Shown: one piece after another, positions 7,924 to 17,014 of the stretch | Layout of the letters: each line of letters begins with the position of its first letter | How positions within the stretch are numbered: the first letter of the stretch is position 1 | From: Marivita sp. | GTDB lineage: Bacteria > Pseudomonadota > Alphaproteobacteria > Rhodobacterales > Rhodobacteraceae | Reading direction: 5' to 3' | DNA length: 64,000 bases | Assembly: GCF_020055675.1 (NCBI RefSeq) | Contig: NZ_JAIPUS010000014.1 | Span: 17,958-81,957 of the forward strand | The notes under the pieces: model-generated | The model's database searches: none | What the model was told of the DNA's origin: nothing | Seen by the model: only the letters and a program-made list of their open reading frames with translations | Program-made: the position numbers and the translations under genes

Positions 7924-9573
7924 TCAATTGTCGCTGTTCCATGAATCCATAAGCGACTGCATGTATTCGCCGGTCTTGTTAAGGCTGGTGATGACCGCCT
8001 CCATGCGACCGAACTGTATATTGTAGCGTTCCGTCAGGGCCGCGGCCTTTTCGTCCAGGGTTTCCAGCGACAGTTCGAATTCCAGCAAGTCTTCGCCAAG
8101 TTGCGTTTCTCGGCGTGCCAGAACGCCGTTGCGGCCAAGCAGCTCTTCGGCATAGCTGCCCATCTGGTCCACAAGGCTTGTGCCGTAGCCCACGGTTGTG
8201 CTGATAGCGACGTCCTGATCAAGTGTCATGACCATGCCATTGGTGCCGTCGTTGGTCGACCGCAGGACGATTTGGCCGGCGTTGTTGGTGCTGACGGTCA
8301 GGGCCTCCCCATTCAGCGTTGCTGTGGCGGGTGACGTCGCGGGATCGTAGACCAGATCGTAGCGGCCTGGCTCCGGTGGCGCGAATGACAGGCCGGTGAC
8401 TGAAACCCGGTCGTCATCGGCACTGTACTGTGTGGCGAAAATCGCCTGTGCCATGTCCGGGTTTTCGGAAATGCGCGTGTCGAACACGGACTCGTTGAGG
8501 GTCAGGCTGCCATCCCGTTCAGTCTGGATGCCAAGCTGGGCCAGAAAGACGGGCTCGTCACCAAAGCCGGGGATCGGTTGTGTCGTAATGCCCCTAAGGC
8601 GATCCAGCACGGATTGCGCGGATCGGTCTCCGGCCAGCGGCCCCGGTTCGGCCCCGTTGAGACCGCGCTGCGTGGCCGTCTCCAGATAGGATTTAAGGGC
8701 GTTCACTTCGGCCAAGAAACCGTTGACGCGGTCTTTGAGAGAGGCGCTTGTTTCTGCCGATGTCAGGTTGGAGGTTCCGACGGCATTCAAGGTCAACGTG
8801 TGACCTGCGAACAGATCATCAATCTCGTTCGACCCACGCGTGATCTGAAGCCCGTCCACGTTGAAACTGGCGTTTTTCGCGACGGTTTCCGCGGTGGCGG
8901 CCCCGAGGGGGTTTTTTGCGCTGTCGGTTTCACCGTCCACCGCATCTGCGGTCATGCCGAGTGCGGTTTTCACGGCTGTGATCGAGTTCGCGTCAAGCGC
9001 GCTGTCGATGCCGTCTTCCGCCTTCACGACCATCGCAAGACCGTTGCCGGTATCAAGCAAGGACGCGGTCAGGCCTTCGACGCCGTTGATTGCATCCGCC
9101 AGCCCGCCAAGAGTGGCCGCGTTGGTGCTAATCTCCGCGGTGCGGGGGTCTGTCCAGGCCGGAGTATCCAGGGAAATGGACCCGGTGGAAACGGCAGTGC
9201 TCCGGGTTGTGTTGGCATCGAACTGAAACGTCAGCACCTGCGGCGAGGCGAGTTCCTCAACTTCAATAGCTGCGGAAATGTCCTTTGCGGTGGCTTCGTT
9301 GGTCACGTCGATCGAAACGGCACTCGACGAGCTGCCCGCGCCGCGAGAAGCGGTTTCGGCGGCGCGCGACATGCCGTCCCGGAAAAAACCGACCTCCTGG
9401 GATAACTGCCCCATGGCGGAGATCGTGGTATTCGTGTCCTCGACCCGGCGCTGCGTCAACGAGCGCTGGCCACCGGTTTCCGCCTCCACAAGGCCAGACA
9501 CGAGGCTTTTCAACTCGATCCCGCTGCCCGAGCGATTGAGTGTCGATATGATGTCTGGTCTGGTGTCGCTCAT
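7924..9573 (-). CDS. fliD: flagellar hook-associated protein 2 / filament cap FliD
   Basis: 549-aa cap protein that sits at the filament tip and folds exported flagellin. The N-terminal D0 motif is SGIELKSLVSGLVEAE, and the C-terminal segment ends with a coiled coil (LDEKAAALTERYNIQFGRMEAVITSLNKTG) and YMQSLMDSWN, the usual FliD end. Internal Flagellin_IN-like blocks occur around residues 145-185. It is transcribed opposite to flgB, from a sigma28-type site 25-50 bp upstream of ATG 9573. SD GGGGAAG is present. Cap stoichiometry and export chaperone (the FliT candidate at 53472) are inferred from the family. Confidence 0.93.
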   Translation of the reverse strand: MSDTRPDIISTLNRSGSGIELKSLVSGLVEAETGGQRSLTQRRVEDTNTTISAMGQLSQEVGFFRDGMSRAAETASRGAGSSSSAVSIDVTNEATAKDISAAIEVEELASPQVLTFQFDANTTRSTAVSTGSISLDTPAWTDPRTAEISTNAATLGGLADAINGVEGLTASLLDTGNGLAMVVKAEDGIDSALDANSITAVKTALGMTADAVDGETDSAKNPLGAATAETVAKNASFNVDGLQITRGSNEIDDLFAGHTLTLNAVGTSNLTSAETSASLKDRVNGFLAEVNALKSYLETATQRGLNGAEPGPLAGDRSAQSVLDRLRGITTQPIPGFGDEPVFLAQLGIQTERDGSLTLNESVFDTRISENPDMAQAIFATQYSADDDRVSVTGLSFAPPEPGRYDLVYDPATSPATATLNGEALTVSTNNAGQIVLRSTNDGTNGMVMTLDQDVAISTTVGYGTSLVDQMGSYAEELLGRNGVLARRETQLGEDLLEFELSLETLDEKAAALTERYNIQFGRMEAVITSLNKTGEYMQSLMDSWNSDN

Positions 9574-9596
9574 GGTATGCTTCCCCTATCTGTTCA

Positions 9597-9624
9597 GTAA
9601 ACGGCGGTTACGGTCGCCGGTTTA
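9597..9624 (-). promoter_or_regulatory. sigma28 (FliA) promoter of fliD
   Basis: Minus strand reads TAAA-N15-GCCGTTTAC, sharing TAAA, the 15-base spacer and GCCGTTT with the fliC site at 62826. The predicted start of transcription is about 15 bases before ATG 9573, just leaving room for the SD. Together with the other four sites this is strong support for FliA control. Confidence 0.7.
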
Positions 9625-9637
9625 GCGATACAGGTGA

Positions 9638-9982
9638 TTACATCCGGAAGTTGGCCTGCTTGCAGGCGTAGGTTTTGACGTTGTTTCTGAGCGTCGTGGT
9701 GACGGCCCCAGTCTGGCGGTTGATTCTGACCGTGCCGTCTCCCCATGTCGCGGTGATCTGGTTATCGTCAGAGGTGGCGATGGTCACTTTTGCCGGTGTG
9801 CCGCCTTCGACCGTTCCTTGCTTTCCGACATCGGTATCGCTGAAATCGATGCGACTGAAGGGCGCGCTGACGGCAGAGCAATCGTAACTTTCCTGATTGA
9901 AGCGGGTCATGCTGGCGCAGTCACGCAGGCTTCCGGTTAGAACAAGCGCGGTGATCAACAGTCCGATGAGTGAATTGGCCAT
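9638..9982 (-). CDS. small exported protein of unknown function
   Basis: 114-aa protein starting at ATG 9982 (MANSLIGLLITALVLTG, a signal-peptide-like N-terminus). The open frame continues upstream to 10150 but overlaps the next gene there. The mature part has two more cysteines (SYDCSAVS, TYACKQ) that could form a disulfide, and short beta-like repeats (ITATWGDGTVRINRQTGAVTTTL). No family recognised. It lies between fliD and a sigma54-driven unknown gene on the same strand, so it probably belongs to a flagella-linked transcript. Confidence 0.55.
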   Translation of the reverse strand: MANSLIGLLITALVLTGSLRDCASMTRFNQESYDCSAVSAPFSRIDFSDTDVGKQGTVEGGTPAKVTIATSDDNQITATWGDGTVRINRQTGAVTTTLRNNVKTYACKQANFRM

Positions 9983-10007
9983 GCAGCAAGTCTCCGGGTT
10001 CGCGTGA

Positions 10008-10577
10008 TTACTTGACGTTTTCGGGGTCTTCGGGCGTGTCCGGCGTCTCGGGGTCTTCGAGGACTTCGCAAACTCCGCGCTTCGCAAGGTTTGTGGCGGA
10101 CTGTGTTCTGACCTGAAACTCGCTCCCCTGGGGCAATTCAATGCCTTCATGAATATACGTCTGGAGAAGCCGCACTTTTATCGTTGCTTCCACCGGTTTT
10201 GTGTCTGAGGCGGTGTCGGCTTTTGGCTCGGGGTCTGAATCTGATGGGTCTGCCACATGTGCCGACAGCTGTTGTTCGGTGCTGGCTTGATTGGCGAAGA
10301 CTTCACCAAGGGTGGTATCGCCGGCAACGGGCTTGCCAAGCTGGCAGGCGGTTGTTCTGGCACGAAGTACTTTTATCCGTGTCCGCATGATCGCCAGCCG
10401 GGTAGCGGGGTCTTCGGTGTCTGGCAACATGTTCGCGAGCACTTCGACCGCGGTCAGGGCAGGCGTGTCGGCAAGATGCTGCAACAACTTGTCCGTTACA
10501 GGATCGGCCTTTTTCGACGGGGCCGCGTTTGGTGGCTTTTGCGGCCTGCGCGGCGATGGGGCGATTTTTTCGGGCAT
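10008..10577 (-). CDS. unknown protein driven by a flagellar sigma54 promoter
   Basis: 189-aa protein. ATG 10577 is preferred over the upstream start at 10640 because the sigma54 promoter at 10609-10626 would begin transcription near 10599 and GGAGA lies 6 bases upstream. The sequence is Pro/Lys-rich at the N-terminus, then helical ([23 protein letters not shown]), with a C-terminal segment [22 protein letters not shown] resembling a small barrel, and an acidic Pro-rich tail. No signal peptide and no family recognised. Divergent from flgB and followed by a small secreted protein and fliD. Confidence 0.6.
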   Translation of the reverse strand: MPEKIAPSPRRPQKPPNAAPSKKADPVTDKLLQHLADTPALTAVEVLANMLPDTEDPATRLAIMRTRIKVLRARTTACQLGKPVAGDTTLGEVFANQASTEQQLSAHVADPSDSDPEPKADTASDTKPVEATIKVRLLQTYIHEGIELPQGSEFQVRTQSATNLAKRGVCEVLEDPETPDTPEDPENVK

Positions 10578-10596
10578 TCCGGTCTCCGGCTGAGAT

Positions 10597-10614
10597 TTGG
10601 CATTCAACTTGCAA
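10597..10614 (+). promoter_or_regulatory. sigma54 promoter of flgB operon
   Basis: TTGGCATTCAACTTGCAA has the -24 GG at 10599-10600 and the -12 GC at 10611-10612, exactly 10 bases apart. Predicted transcription start is near 10624, 28 bases before the flgB ATG. Its -12 TTGCAA is shared with the opposite-strand promoter. Confidence 0.8.
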
Positions 10615-10626
10615 AACTCGGACCAG
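10609..10626 (-). promoter_or_regulatory. divergent sigma54 promoter for the 10008-10577 gene
   Basis: Minus strand TGGTCCGAGTTTTGCAA has GG and GC 10 bases apart. The GC pair (10611-10612) is the same base pairs used by the flgB promoter. Predicted start is near 10599, 22 bases before ATG 10577. Confidence 0.65.
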
Positions 10627-10651
10627 AAACAGGACGTCACGGACGAAATTC

Positions 10652-11038
10652 ATGAATGCTCTCAAGGACCACATTTCCTTTCAGGCCTCAACGCTTGTGT
10701 TGCGCGAAAAGCGCAACAACTTGCTGGCATCCAACATAGCGAACGCAGCCACACCCAACTACAAGGCGCGCGATATGGATTTTGACCTTGAAATGGCGCG
10801 GCAAAACGGCGAAAGCCCGGTGCGGATGTCGAGTGCGCGGCATGTCGACGGGCTTGCCAGCATTGGCACGAGCGGCGTGAAATACCGCCAGCCGCTCAAT
10901 CCGTCTTTTGACGGCAATACAGTGGAAATGGCGGTAGAGCAGATGGAGTTCTCGGAGAACTCCCTTCGCTACATGACGACGCTGACGTTCCTCAACAAAC
11001 GTATTTCGGGCCTGATGACGGCGATCCGGGGGGAATGA
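10652..11038 (+). CDS. flgB: flagellar basal-body rod protein FlgB
   Basis: 128-aa proximal rod subunit exported by the flagellar type III system. The N-terminal rod motif is [28 protein letters not shown], and the C-terminal helix carries [34 protein letters not shown] 10652 is chosen over the long upstream open frame because it lies behind the sigma54 promoter and starts the conserved sequence. It overlaps flgC by ATGA and heads the rod-hook operon. Confidence 0.95.
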   Translation: MNALKDHISFQASTLVLREKRNNLLASNIANAATPNYKARDMDFDLEMARQNGESPVRMSSARHVDGLASIGTSGVKYRQPLNPSFDGNTVEMAVEQMEFSENSLRYMTTLTFLNKRISGLMTAIRGE

Positions 11039-11457
11039 TGGCGGAACTTAAAAATATATTCGATATCGCGGGCCGGTCGATGGCGGCGCAGCAGGTCAGG
11101 CTGAACACGGTCGCGTCAAACATAGCCAACGCCAATGTCAGGTCGGGAACGGCCGAAGCGGCCTTTCGCCCCTTGCGCCCCGTGTTCCAGACATATTTCG
11201 AGGGCGGCCGGCGCAATGCACAAATGGCCACGACGGATGTGCGCGATGTTGTAGAGCTTGATCGTGATCCGCAGCAAATTCACGACCCCGGACATCCGCT
11301 CGCGGATGAGCAGGGCTTTGTTTACGTCTCCACGGTCGATGTGAATGACGAGATGGTCGATATGCTAGAGGCAAGTCGGCAGTACCAGAACAACCTTGAA
11401 GTGGTCACGACGCTGCGCACGCTGATGCTGCGGACCGTGAACATGGGCAAGTCTTAA
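11035..11457 (+). CDS. flgC: flagellar basal-body rod protein FlgC
   Basis: 140-aa rod subunit. The N-terminal D0 motif is [19 protein letters not shown], followed by the conserved middle [40 protein letters not shown]. Two consecutive ATGs (11035, 11038) are possible, and the first overlaps the flgB stop as ATGA. Length is normal. Forms the rod between the MS ring and the hook with FlgB, FlgF and FlgG. Confidence 0.96.
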   Translation: MMAELKNIFDIAGRSMAAQQVRLNTVASNIANANVRSGTAEAAFRPLRPVFQTYFEGGRRNAQMATTDVRDVVELDRDPQQIHDPGHPLADEQGFVYVSTVDVNDEMVDMLEASRQYQNNLEVVTTLRTLMLRTVNMGKS

Positions 11458-11469
11458 GGAGTCAGGTGA

Positions 11470-12165
11470 ATGGACGTCGACAACAAAAGCCTCGCGGCGC
11501 AGAACGCGCTGCTGTCAAAGTTGGGGATCAGCACGACCGACGCAAAGAGCGCAGAGACGAAAGATGAGCTTGGGCAGGCAGAATTTCTGCGTTTGATGAC
11601 TGCGCAATTGCAAAACCAGGATCCGTTTGCGCCCATGGACAACGGTGATTTCATCGCGCAGATGGCGCAGTTTTCGTCGGTTGCCGGGATCAGCGACATG
11701 TCCAAGACGATGTCGGGTATCGCCGAGCAGATTGACCAGTTCAGGCTGGCGTCTTCTGTCAATATGCTGGGGCATTCGGTTTTGGTGCCGGGCGAAGTTG
11801 CGCGGGCCGATAGTGACGGCGAAATTCACGGCATGCTGGATCTGGAGCGCGCGTCGCTGGATACCCGGATCAGCTTTGCGGACGCGGAAACCGGCGAGCT
11901 GCTGCACACGCTTGAACTGGGGGGGCGTTCCAGCGGGATGTCCGGCTTTGCCTGGGCAGACCTGCCCGAGCGATACCGCGATGGGTCTCGCGGTGTGCGA
12001 ATGGATGTGTCGGTAAACTATGGCGATGGCCCTGAAAGCCTGATGCCGAATGTCTTTGCCGAGGTGATTGGCGCGTCGGGCGCACGATCAGCTGGAAACG
12101 CGACTTTGGAGGTCAGGGATTACGGTGATGTCAGCGCTGCGGAAGTGCTGCGCTTCCGACTGTAA
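11470..12165 (+). CDS. flgD: hook assembly scaffold FlgD
   Basis: 231-aa hook-cap scaffold. The N-terminal conserved part reads GQAEFLRLMTAQLQNQDPFAPMDNGDFIAQMAQFSSV, the signature of FlgD, followed by the Tudor/Fn3-like C-terminal region with GRSSGMSGFAWADLPERY. It lies 12 bases after flgC and 34 before flgE. It caps the growing hook and is removed when the hook is complete. With a very large FlgE downstream, its cap cavity may have adapted, but its own length is ordinary. Confidence 0.95.
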   Translation: MDVDNKSLAAQNALLSKLGISTTDAKSAETKDELGQAEFLRLMTAQLQNQDPFAPMDNGDFIAQMAQFSSVAGISDMSKTMSGIAEQIDQFRLASSVNMLGHSVLVPGEVARADSDGEIHGMLDLERASLDTRISFADAETGELLHTLELGGRSSGMSGFAWADLPERYRDGSRGVRMDVSVNYGDGPESLMPNVFAEVIGASGARSAGNATLEVRDYGDVSAAEVLRFRL

Positions 12166-12199
12166 ATCAGCGCACATCCAAGAATAACAGGAGAGAAAC

Positions 12200-15100
12200 A
12201 TGTCCTTCTACACTGCTTTGACGGGCCTCAATGGCGCACAATCCGACATATCGGCGACGTCGAACAACGTCGCAAATGTCGGCACCACGGGTTTCAAGCG
12301 TTCACGCGCCGAGTTTGGTGACATCTTTGCCACCTCGCCGTTGCAGAACAACTCATCCGCGATCGGTTCGGGCGCGATCCTGAAGGGGGTCAAGCAGCAG
12401 TTCACGCAGGGCAACATCGCGTCCTCACTGAATGCACTGGACATGGCGATTTCCGGCCAGGGTTTTTTCGCGCTGAAGCCCAGCCTGACGTCTACCCAGG
12501 TGGTCTACACGCGCAATGGCTCGTTCAATGTCGACAACAATCGAAACGTCGTGGACAGCTCGGGACAGTTCCTGCTGGCCTATCCGGTCAACGAAGACGG
12601 GTCGGTGACCGCCAAGGATATCAACAGCGCCTCTCCGTTGCGGTTGCCGGTGACATCCGGTGATCCGCAGGCGACGTCCATGGTTGATCTGGCGGTAAAT
12701 GTTCCGGCCAGCGCGGATGTGGTGACCGAGAAGGAAAAATTCGCAGACGGCTACACTTTTGATCCCGAAGATCCCGAAAGCTTTACGAATTCGACATCAT
12801 TCACGATCTTCGACGATCTGGGCAATCCGACGATCGCGACGGTCTATTTCATCAAGACGCAGCGTGCGACGGCCGACGATCCGACCAACAAGTTCGAGAC
12901 CCGCCTTGTCATCAATGACGAGGTTGTGCCGCCCGATCTGGTGCCGGCTGTCACCAGCTCTGACGAGCAGATATTTATTGACCGGTTTGGCAACCAGACG
13001 ACTTCGGTGCCGGACGACAGCTTTACCCTCGAGGGAAAGAGCTCTCCGCTTTACAAGCTCGATGAGCAGAATGACCGCGTGCCGTCAAAGCCCGCGGCCC
13101 TGACCGGGCAGGAAAGCAGCTTCAACTTCGGGGATGAGGGTACGGGCGAAATCGAAATTGTCACCGACCCCATGCAATTCGGGGCCACGTATGAAGCAAA
13201 TCCCGACGCCAACCAGGGTGTTTATTGGGGGCGTGATTTTCTTCTGGTGAACATCGACGACGGCACGCGTCCAGTGAGCATCGATGTCAGGGCGGGCCGG
13301 TATAATGCCGAGCAGCTGGCCGCCGAGGTGGAGCGGGCGATCAACGCGGCCCATGACGATGCCCGCAAGCTTGAGATTCAGAAAGGTGTGGATGACAAGA
13401 TTTCCTTGCAGCTTTTCCAGCCAACCACATCCGGAGATGCGCCGGTAGACAGCGAGCCGCTGGAGGTTGATCTGCTGCAACCGTCCTTTGTTTCAATCCA
13501 GGCCGGGATGGATTTGTCGGAAAGCACGTCGCCAAATTTCGATCTTGATGTGTTTCTTGCCCATGCGCAAACGCGCCTGAACGAGACTTTGAACAGTGAT
13601 CTGGGTTCGGGTTTCGTTCCGGGCGCGTCGGACAAGCAGTTTGCGCAGTTGACAGGCGGGGCCAAGATATCCGAACCGCCAGCGGACCCGGAAGTTTTTG
13701 ACTTCAAGTACACCACGCGCGATCTGGGTGTCACTACTGTGTCCAGTTCATCAGACAGGTGGGGGGTCGCCTATAACAGCGGAGAATTCACGGTTTCCGA
13801 TTTGGGTGGGACGTCCGTTGAAGGTGATGTAACCATCACCTTTTCTGACCCGGCCCTGACTGACCTGACCGTGGATATCGCGGCTGATGATGATGAAGCC
13901 GTAGTATTGGAGTCAATTGAAGCGGCGCTAAAGCAAACGGATTATTTCGGCACGGTTCTTTTAACTGAAGCTAGCGGTTCGACGCCGGCCAGAGATTTTG
14001 CCATTCCAAAAGACCGTCATTTGGCCTACACAAATGTCGGAAATCGACCAACGGTGGGCGTGTATGATCAAAAGCTCGCAGTTGAAGATGCAGCAGACAC
14101 TATAAGCTTTGACTCCCAAAATAACCGTTTGGTTATCACAATGGATGATATTGCAGCCGGTGACTACAATGTCGGAGATACGATCCTGCTCATGGGTGCG
14201 GATGAGGATGCTGAGGCGCTAAATGGCCGGAATTTCCGGATTACGGACATTGACGTAGACAATGACAAGATCGAAATTGCAACCGGTGGTCTTGGGCTCC
14301 CTGAGGGCGATATAAACATTTCTGGCGGAGGCTACTTTGTGCTGTCCGGACGATCCTCGGATGTTGAGGCCTATTTCGAGGGTGCGGATCTAAGTGTAGA
14401 GGGGTCTGCCACAAGCTTTAACAATCAGCGGCTTGTTGTGCGCGAAACGGATGCCGCGCGTCATGGGTATAGCGATACTGATCTGAATACGGACTTCTCT
14501 GTCAATATCTTTAATATTGACCCTACGGGCAACGTGACCGATTCTGACGCGAAAGCCGCTACACTTGGTCTCGATAATGGCACCACAGCCATGGCTTGGG
14601 TGGATGAGTTGAATCCACCCATCGAAGTCGCATATGATGCCGCGACGCAAAGTATTGTCTTCAATGTGGATCACACGACATTGGGGCCGGGCGGCGCAAT
14701 CAGCAATCTGTCCGCGATACAGGTCTCTGGTGGCAGCGACTCGGGCGTGAACGCCTTTGGTCTGGCCGGCAATTCCTCTCCACGGGTCGAGATCACCAGC
14801 GCGACCAGCGTCAAGGGGCAGCCTTTTGTCTTTGACGGGGCGAACCTGGGCGATGGTCCCACGCGGTTCGGCGCCAAGGTCAGCTATGACCGCGAGACAC
14901 GTGCCTTTACCTTTGAAAGTGGGACGACTGGCGAGGCGATTACACAGGACAAGGCCTTGGGTGTTCCGACAACGCAACAAGCCTCTAATATCCAGGTTGG
15001 TCGCTATGAAATTGATCCGACAACAAAGTCCGCGCGTGTCGGAGCAGGAACTATTGACCTCGCGTCGCGTGTGCTGGCGTCGGGCGAAAACGATCTTATG

Positions 15101-16174
15101 GGCGTGGGCAGCAGCAAGAGTGTCAGCTTTGCCGAAGGGACGGGCCTTCAATCGCTCCCGGCCCGTGCAGTGGGCGCGCCGGCGACCGATCCGTTGAATT
15201 CCAACCCCGTTTTCCTGAACCCGGCGAACAAGGAAACGACATTCAATGTGTCTGTCGACGGAATCAACGCCGTGATCGACATCCCTGGCGGCAACTACAT
15301 CGGATCGAGCCTGGCCGAGCGGCTTCAGGAACGTATCAACCAGATGCAGGATCCCATCACCGGCAATACAATCGGTGGCGTCACCGTGCGGTACCAGCCG
15401 GACGACAACAACTTTGTCTTTACCACCGGAACAACCGGAGATGAATCGACCATCCGGGTCCGGGGTCCGGCCAAGCTTGGTCTTGACGATGTTCCGCTCG
15501 GTATCGGAAGCGTGCCGTCGATCGCCAACCTTGTCCAGGCCACCAACGAAAACGGTGTCCCTCTGTTCGTGAACGAAAACGGCGAGATCGTCGACTCGGA
15601 GCCGGACAATCTTGTCGAGGGCTATTTCCCGCTTTACCTCAATGAAGGTGAGCTGACCTTTGACAAGACGGGCCAGTTGATCAGTCCGCAGGGTTTGACC
15701 CGCTACGAAGCGCAAACCGAGACGTTCTCGATCTCGCTCGATATCGACTATAGCGACTCGTCGCAGTTGGCGACGCCCTTCGTGGTCAATAACCTTGAAC
15801 AGAACGGCTTTACATCCGGTCGTCTTGACGGGTTGGACATCGATGCCACGGGTCTGTTGCGGGCCAATTACACCAATGGGCAGAACAAACCGTTGGGCAA
15901 GATCGTGATGGCAAACTTCAACAACCAGAACGGCTTGAAACAGGTCGGCAATGCAACTTTTGTCCAGACGGCCTCGTCGGGGGATCCGATCATCGGGGAA
16001 GCCGGAACCGAAGGGTTTGGGTCGATCCAGTCCGGTGCGCTTGAGCGGTCGAATGTGGACATCACCGAGGAGCTGGTCAACCTTATCACGGCGCAACGAA
16101 ATTTCCAGGCGGCGTCCAAGGCGATAGAAACCTCGACGCAGTTGACCCAGACGATCATCAATATCCGTACATAA
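12200..16174 (+). CDS. flgE: giant flagellar hook protein FlgE
   Basis: 1324 aa, about three times the usual ~400. The ends are standard: N-terminal YTALTGLNGAQSDISATSNNVANVGTTGFK and the FlgE signature MAISGQGFFAL, and C-terminal GSIQSGALERSNVDITEELVNLITAQRNFQAASKAIETS. The extra mass lies between about residues 270 and 1150 and would form surface-exposed domains. It contains Flagellin_IN-like blocks (around residues 1015-1060) and several acidic beta-rich segments. DNA at roughly 13800-14700 is visibly less GC-rich than the flanks, hinting at an acquired or fast-changing insert. No frameshift is seen. SD AGGAGAG precedes ATG 12200. Confidence 0.93.
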   Translation: MSFYTALTGLNGAQSDISATSNNVANVGTTGFKRSRAEFGDIFATSPLQNNSSAIGSGAILKGVKQQFTQGNIASSLNALDMAISGQGFFALKPSLTSTQVVYTRNGSFNVDNNRNVVDSSGQFLLAYPVNEDGSVTAKDINSASPLRLPVTSGDPQATSMVDLAVNVPASADVVTEKEKFADGYTFDPEDPESFTNSTSFTIFDDLGNPTIATVYFIKTQRATADDPTNKFETRLVINDEVVPPDLVPAVTSSDEQIFIDRFGNQTTSVPDDSFTLEGKSSPLYKLDEQNDRVPSKPAALTGQESSFNFGDEGTGEIEIVTDPMQFGATYEANPDANQGVYWGRDFLLVNIDDGTRPVSIDVRAGRYNAEQLAAEVERAINAAHDDARKLEIQKGVDDKISLQLFQPTTSGDAPVDSEPLEVDLLQPSFVSIQAGMDLSESTSPNFDLDVFLAHAQTRLNETLNSDLGSGFVPGASDKQFAQLTGGAKISEPPADPEVFDFKYTTRDLGVTTVSSSSDRWGVAYNSGEFTVSDLGGTSVEGDVTITFSDPALTDLTVDIAADDDEAVVLESIEAALKQTDYFGTVLLTEASGSTPARDFAIPKDRHLAYTNVGNRPTVGVYDQKLAVEDAADTISFDSQNNRLVITMDDIAAGDYNVGDTILLMGADEDAEALNGRNFRITDIDVDNDKIEIATGGLGLPEGDINISGGGYFVLSGRSSDVEAYFEGADLSVEGSATSFNNQRLVVRETDAARHGYSDTDLNTDFSVNIFNIDPTGNVTDSDAKAATLGLDNGTTAMAWVDELNPPIEVAYDAATQSIVFNVDHTTLGPGGAISNLSAIQVSGGSDSGVNAFGLAGNSSPRVEITSATSVKGQPFVFDGANLGDGPTRFGAKVSYDRETRAFTFESGTTGEAITQDKALGVPTTQQASNIQVGRYEIDPTTKSARVGAGTIDLASRVLASGENDLMGVGSSKSVSFAEGTGLQSLPARAVGAPATDPLNSNPVFLNPANKETTFNVSVDGINAVIDIPGGNYIGSSLAERLQERINQMQDPITGNTIGGVTVRYQPDDNNFVFTTGTTGDESTIRVRGPAKLGLDDVPLGIGSVPSIANLVQATNENGVPLFVNENGEIVDSEPDNLVEGYFPLYLNEGELTFDKTGQLISPQGLTRYEAQTETFSISLDIDYSDSSQLATPFVVNNLEQNGFTSGRLDGLDIDATGLLRANYTNGQNKPLGKIVMANFNNQNGLKQVGNATFVQTASSGDPIIGEAGTEGFGSIQSGALERSNVDITEELVNLITAQRNFQAASKAIETSTQLTQTIINIRT

Positions 16175-16182
16175 AGGTCGGG

Positions 16183-16208
16183 TCGGCGCCTTTGGCGCCG
16201 GTCTCTTT
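16183..16208 (+). terminator. hairpin with T-rich tail between flgE and flgF
   Basis: CGGCGCC-TTT-GGCGCCG is a perfect 7-bp stem followed by GTCTCTTTT, 10 bases after the flgE stop. It could partly terminate or stabilise the flgBCDE message. Because flgF has no obvious promoter of its own, full termination is unlikely. An attenuation or mRNA-end role is inferred. Confidence 0.4.
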
Positions 16209-16224
16209 TCATCAGGGGCAGGTC

Positions 16225-16992
16225 ATGGATCGCAATATCCACATCGCACTCAACAACATGCGCAACATCGGGTCCGAGTTGCGCGTGAACGCGCAGAATA
16301 TGGCCAACGTAAACGTCCCCGGATTCCGCTCGGATCTTGCAGTCACGCGGCAGGCGCAGTTCCTGGAGGCGTTCGACCAGTTCCGCTCACGGGTCTACAG
16401 CCAGCAAGCCGACACATCCCTGTTTTCATCCGAGCCGGGAAACCTCCAGAATACTGGCGAAGATCTTGACGTGGCGATCCGCGGCGACGGGTATTTCTTC
16501 ATTGAACCGGCAACGGGTGGGGACAACGCCTTGTCGCGGCGCGGTGATCTGGGATACGATGCCGAGCGGTTTCTGGTCGATGGTGCTGGCAATCGCATTC
16601 TGGACACCGGATTGGCGCCGATTCAGTTGCCTCAGGCACGGCGTATTGTGATCCAGGAAACCGGGCAGATCGACCTTGAACTGTTTGGCGCCCCCGAAGG
16701 CACCCTTGTGCCTGGGCCGATCATCGCGACAACCCTTGCCGAAGACAGCGTTTTGGCCAAATCGCCGGATGGCCATGTCCGTGCCGCCGAGGGTGAGGAC
16801 GGCTTGCCACAGCCGGATCAGCGGGTGCGGCTTGCCCAGGGATCCCTGGAAAGCAGCAACGTGAACTCGATTGCATCGCTTGTGTCCAACATCGAAAGCC
16901 AGCGCCATTTCGAGATGAGCGTAAAGTTCATCTCCCTTGCGAAGGAGATTGACGAGGCCACCAGCCAGATCATGCGCCTGCCCAATGGCTGA
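16225..16992 (+). CDS. flgF: flagellar basal-body rod protein FlgF
   Basis: 255-aa proximal rod protein. The N-terminal motif is IHIALNNMRNIGSELRVNAQNMANVNVPGFRSDL, the central DVAIRGDGYFFIEP is the rod/hook signature, and the C-terminal is LAQGSLESSNVNSIASLVSNIESQRHFEMSVKFI. ATG 16225 starts the conserved sequence; the open frame begins earlier at 16192 inside the hairpin region. It is followed by flgG after a gap that holds a separate sigma54 promoter. Confidence 0.94.
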   Translation: MDRNIHIALNNMRNIGSELRVNAQNMANVNVPGFRSDLAVTRQAQFLEAFDQFRSRVYSQQADTSLFSSEPGNLQNTGEDLDVAIRGDGYFFIEPATGGDNALSRRGDLGYDAERFLVDGAGNRILDTGLAPIQLPQARRIVIQETGQIDLELFGAPEGTLVPGPIIATTLAEDSVLAKSPDGHVRAAEGEDGLPQPDQRVRLAQGSLESSNVNSIASLVSNIESQRHFEMSVKFISLAKEIDEATSQIMRLPNG

Positions 16993-17014
16993 TTGACGGC
17001 TGGCTGCCCCGCGT

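Noticed and set aside
14390..16096. 568-codon open frame on the minus strand inside flgE
   Set aside because: It is antisense to a clearly coding, conserved FlgE frame, has no SD or promoter and no recognisable protein. High-GC third positions create such shadows.
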